This document shows positions 61,146 through 64,000 of a stretch of DNA of 64,000 bases, in pieces. The stretch is from Liolophura sinensis (taxonomy: Eukaryota; Mollusca; Polyplacophora; Chitonida; Chitonidae). Within the stretch, counting starts at the first letter, position 1. The number at the start of each line of letters is the position of its first letter. The stretch is taken from assembly GCF_032854445.1 (NCBI RefSeq), contig NC_088297.1:14065335-14129334 (forward strand), in the 5' to 3' direction. The translations under genes were made by a program, and so were the position numbers. Below the pieces are notes generated by a model. The model had not been told where the DNA came from, did not search any database, and was given only the letters and a program-made list of their open reading frames with translations.

Positions 61146-61149
61146 CTGA

Positions 61150-61985
61150 TGAACAAGGGGAAACAAATCATTACGATCCACTAATAATTTGTTTAGATAT
61201 CTTAAAGGTGGAGAAAACATGAAATTTACATGAAGTTCAGATGATAATGTGCGAAAAGTTAGTTGTAAATCTGGTCGTCAATATATTTTCGATTTCTTTT
61301 TCGGAGAGAAAGACACTTAAAAAGTAATTTTCTCATGGTGCATATTCGGGACCACCTCTTGGTATATGTTATATTTGTGTAATGATGTTATAAATGAGGA
61401 TGTAATACTTGTTTAATAAACATATTTGCACTAAAAGTTGGTCCTCTCAGTTAACAAATGTATTCATCGTGGAAATTGATCATATTTATTTCCAAATATA
61501 TTTATAAACATTATCATAATTCACATTAAATGCATGTCCTTATATATAAACAATGAATTTGCATTCAAATAAATTCGTAGAAATGCAGTCTCATTTAGAA
61601 AACTATTATACTATATAGACGTTACACATACCAAGAGGTTGTTTCAAATATCCACCATTCAAAAATATTTTGAAGTACCGTTTCCTCCTGAATAACATAT
61701 ATTTGCACTAGAATTTGAATCTTTTCAGGTAAGAAATGTGTTCAGCCTGGAATTTGATAATATTTATATTTTAATATATTCATAAAAACATCATAATTCT
61801 GCTAGATGAAATGCATGTCTTTGGATATAAACAACAAATTTACATTCAAATAAATTTCCATCACATTCTTATTTATAACATTTTTATACAAAGACGATAT
61901 ATACCAAGAGATAGTCCCAAATATCAACCATACAAAAATATTTTCGAATACCCTTTTCTTCTGAAAACTGTGTAGCCATCTTCAG
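61150..61985. other. AT-rich non-coding stretch with internal duplication
   Basis: Two related segments at about 61,430-61,620 and 61,700-61,880 share TTTGCACTA, AAATGCATGTC and TTACATTCAAATAAAT-like pieces. It is an old direct duplication of about 270 bp. No gene. Confidence 0.5.
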
Positions 61986-62004
61986 AAATGTACTATACAG
62001 AAAC

Positions 62005-62555
62005 AAATGTATGTATGGATGTATGCGAGTATGTATGGATGTATGCGAGTATGTATGGATGTATGTGAGTATGTATTGATGTATGTGAGTATGTATGGAT
62101 GTATGTGAGTATGTATGGATGTATGCGAGTATGTATTGATGTATGTGAGTATGTATTGATGTATGTGAGTATGTATGGATGTATGCGAGTATGTATTGAT
62201 GTATGCGAGTATGTATGGATGTATGTGAGTATGTATGGATGTATGTGAGTATGTATGGATGTATGTGAGTATGTATGGATGTATGCGAGTATGTATGGAT
62301 GTATGTGAGTATGTATGGATGTATGTGAGTATGTATGGATGTATGTCAGTATGTATGGATGTATGCGAGTATGTATGGATGTATGTGAGTATGTATGGAT
62401 GTATGCGAGTATGCATGGATGTATGCGAGTATGTATGGATGTACGTGAGTATGTAAGGATGTACGTGAGTATGTATGGATGTATGTGAGTATGTATGGAT
62501 GTATGTGAGTATGTATGGATGTACGTGAGTATGTATGGATGTATGCGAGTATGTA
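62005..62555. repeat. 20-bp minisatellite, about 27 copies
   Basis: Unit GAGTATGTATGGATGTATGY with scattered one-base variants (TGTAT to TGTAC, GGAT to TGAT). The unit lacks stop codons in most frames on both strands, producing long spurious open frames (HTYIHTYSH on minus, CMDVCEYVW on plus). Confidence 0.97.
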
Positions 62556-62564
62556 TGTATACTT

Positions 62565-62655
62565 GTGGTTAACGCGAGGCAGCAACAAGTACCATTTTTA
62601 AAGTCTTTGCTATGACCCGGTCCAGGTTTGATCGCGGGTCTCTCGGCATGAGGGA
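62565..62655. repeat. Dispersed repeat fragment, third copy
   Basis: GAGGCAGCAACAAGTACCAT and CCGGTCCAGGTTTGATCGC match the family at 7.9 and 10.0 kb. It directly abuts the 20-bp minisatellite. Confidence 0.55.
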
Positions 62656-62659
62656 AACT

Positions 62660-63330
62660 ATGGGCATGCATTGGAAGTTAACTCTATTGTGATTTTTCAT
62701 TTAAAAAAATTGACTGGTCGCAATTTGTTTTTTGTTTGTTTGTTTGAGGTTTTTTTTGCTTGTTTTTTTTTTGGCGTACAATTCATTGTTTGTGGGATTC
62801 TAACAAGGCATTGATTGTTGAGTTTATTTCAGAATTTCAATATCTTAACCGCATCCTTCATCCTCGTCATGAAAAATCGGGTACAACATTACGGTGTGGT
62901 AGGTAATTAAAGGGCTTTGTTTGCGACGTACAAGGACTTTACCACTGAAATTCGGCCTGCCACATCGATTTCGATGTATTTCTCCACATCGTACCTATTT
63001 ATTACGCTACATCTCCCGTATATTTTGTATAGTCATTTATTGACAAGAGACTGTGAATTATATAGCTTTTTTTCCTTTGCACGCTCTTGTGGAAATGATC
63101 CCTGCCATTTTAATGAGCAAGACAATTATATCGTAAAATGATCAAAGATGAGAGGGAATGGATACTGGAGGTTTTGCCAACAAAACACTGAGAATTATAT
63201 TAGATCAGTGACGTTTAGAAACTTGCTATTACCAAAATTGCAAGTATCCGGGGTTTTTTTCTTTTTGTTTTTTCAACAATCATGATTAGGACCCACAGCA
63301 AGTTCTACACATCAGCACAGAAAGTGTCAA
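62660..63330. other. Non-coding, nothing recognised
   Basis: T-rich sequence with homopolymer runs near 62,750-62,775. No gene or repeat supported. Confidence 0.35.
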
Positions 63331-63334
63331 TTCC

Positions 63335-63725
63335 TCTTACATCCACCAAAATAAACAAAGGGTTTTTTAATTTAAGATTCACGTACACTAGAAGGCAACA
63401 AAAGGTCTTTGAATGTTAGACTCATATCCACCAGAAGGCAAACAAAGGGGTTTCTGAATTTTAAACTCCCATACTCCAGGAGACAACAAAGGGGTTTTGA
63501 ATTTTAGACTCACTTCCACCAGGAGAGAACAAAGGGATTTAGAATGTTAGACTTACATTCACCAGAAGGCAACAAAGGGATTTTGAATTTTAAACTCAAA
63601 TCCACCAGATGACAACAAAGGCGTTTTGCATTTTAGATTCACAACCACCAGAAGGCAACAAAGGGTCTTTGAATTTTCGATTTGCATACAGCAGAAGCCA
63701 ACAAAACTTTTTTGAATTTCAGACA
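63335..63725. repeat. 43-bp tandem repeat, about nine imperfect copies
   Basis: Unit of 43-44 bp with CACCAGAAGGCAACAAAGGG and TTTTGAATTTTAGACTC as its two conserved halves. Copies diverge by several bases each, so the array is old. The minus-strand open frame over it is a by-product. Confidence 0.9.
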
Positions 63726-63782
63726 CGCAGCTGCTAATGTTCAGAATATGACACCGTAGAGAGAGGAACCTCATCGAGGAAC

Positions 63783-63942
63783 CTGGCATCCTCTCCGGCC
63801 GTACGTGGGAATGTCTGCTAGCAACCTGTGGATGGTCGTGGGTTTCCCCCGAGCTCTGCACAGTGTCCTCCCACCATCATGCTGGCCCCATCGTATAAGT
63901 GAAATATTCTTCAGTACGGTGTCAAATAAATAAATAAATAAC
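63783..63942 (+). mobile_element. tRNA-derived SINE, 5'-truncated
   Basis: Plus-oriented body and tail (CCTCTCCGGCCGTACGTGGG, TGGATGGTCGTGGGTTTCCC, then AAATAAATAAATAAAT). The tRNA head is missing. Confidence 0.85.
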
Positions 63943-64000
63943 ATCATAGAGGAACCTTATTTGACAATGTTTGCCAAAAGCTTAAGAATTCCCGAGAATA

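Noticed and set aside
63559-63861. 100-codon minus-strand frame
   Set aside because: It is composed of SINE sequence plus the 43-bp tandem repeat.

Overview
Eukaryotic (animal) DNA. Introns with GT-AG splice sites, several copies of a tRNA-derived SINE with A and B boxes, a Penelope-like retroelement relic and abundant minisatellites point to an invertebrate, most likely a mollusc or another lophotrochozoan. The taxon is inferred from memory of the SINE type and was not checked.

The main content is one multi-exon gene, or gene array, on the minus strand from about 61.1 kb (5' side) down to about 5.7 kb (3' side). I read 41 exons in it. Nearly all are about 111 bp, symmetric phase 1-1, and encode one short cysteine-rich module with the pattern C-x5-C-x11-C-x2-C. 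From 20.1 to 56.4 kb the locus is a head-to-tail array of about 1.2-kb units, each carrying one intact module exon (type A) and one decayed relative (type B) that has lost its splice donor. Concatenated, the exons would encode about 1,540 residues of a repetitive, probably extracellular protein. The 5' end, including any signal peptide, lies outside the window or was not recognised. The central copies are almost identical. The flanking copies (61.0, 13.6, 10.2 and 7.7 kb) are divergent, as expected of an array growing from the middle.

Region by region: 0.5-2.0 kb, relic of a reverse-transcriptase element with a 0.2-kb inverted repeat. 2.0-5.9 kb, two copies of a cassette made of a 28-bp minisatellite plus a terminal coding exon with a poly(A) signal. 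5.9-11.1 kb, SINEs, a second reverse-transcriptase relic, a TTATA microsatellite and exons E40 and E39. 11.1-17.8 kb, an older part of the array with block duplications, exon losses and SINE-interrupted B relics (E38-E33). 17.9-19.4 kb, a Penelope-like element inserted in an intron, with inverted termini that hold hammerhead-like hairpins. 20.1-56.4 kb, the homogeneous array (E32-E3). 56.4-61.2 kb, decaying units and the intact B-type exon E1. 62.0-62.6 kb, a 20-bp minisatellite. 63.3-63.9 kb, a 43-bp tandem repeat and a SINE fragment.

All gene calls come from reading splice sites and translation by eye. There is no transcript evidence, and I cannot say whether all modules are joined in one mRNA, alternatively spliced, or split among several genes.
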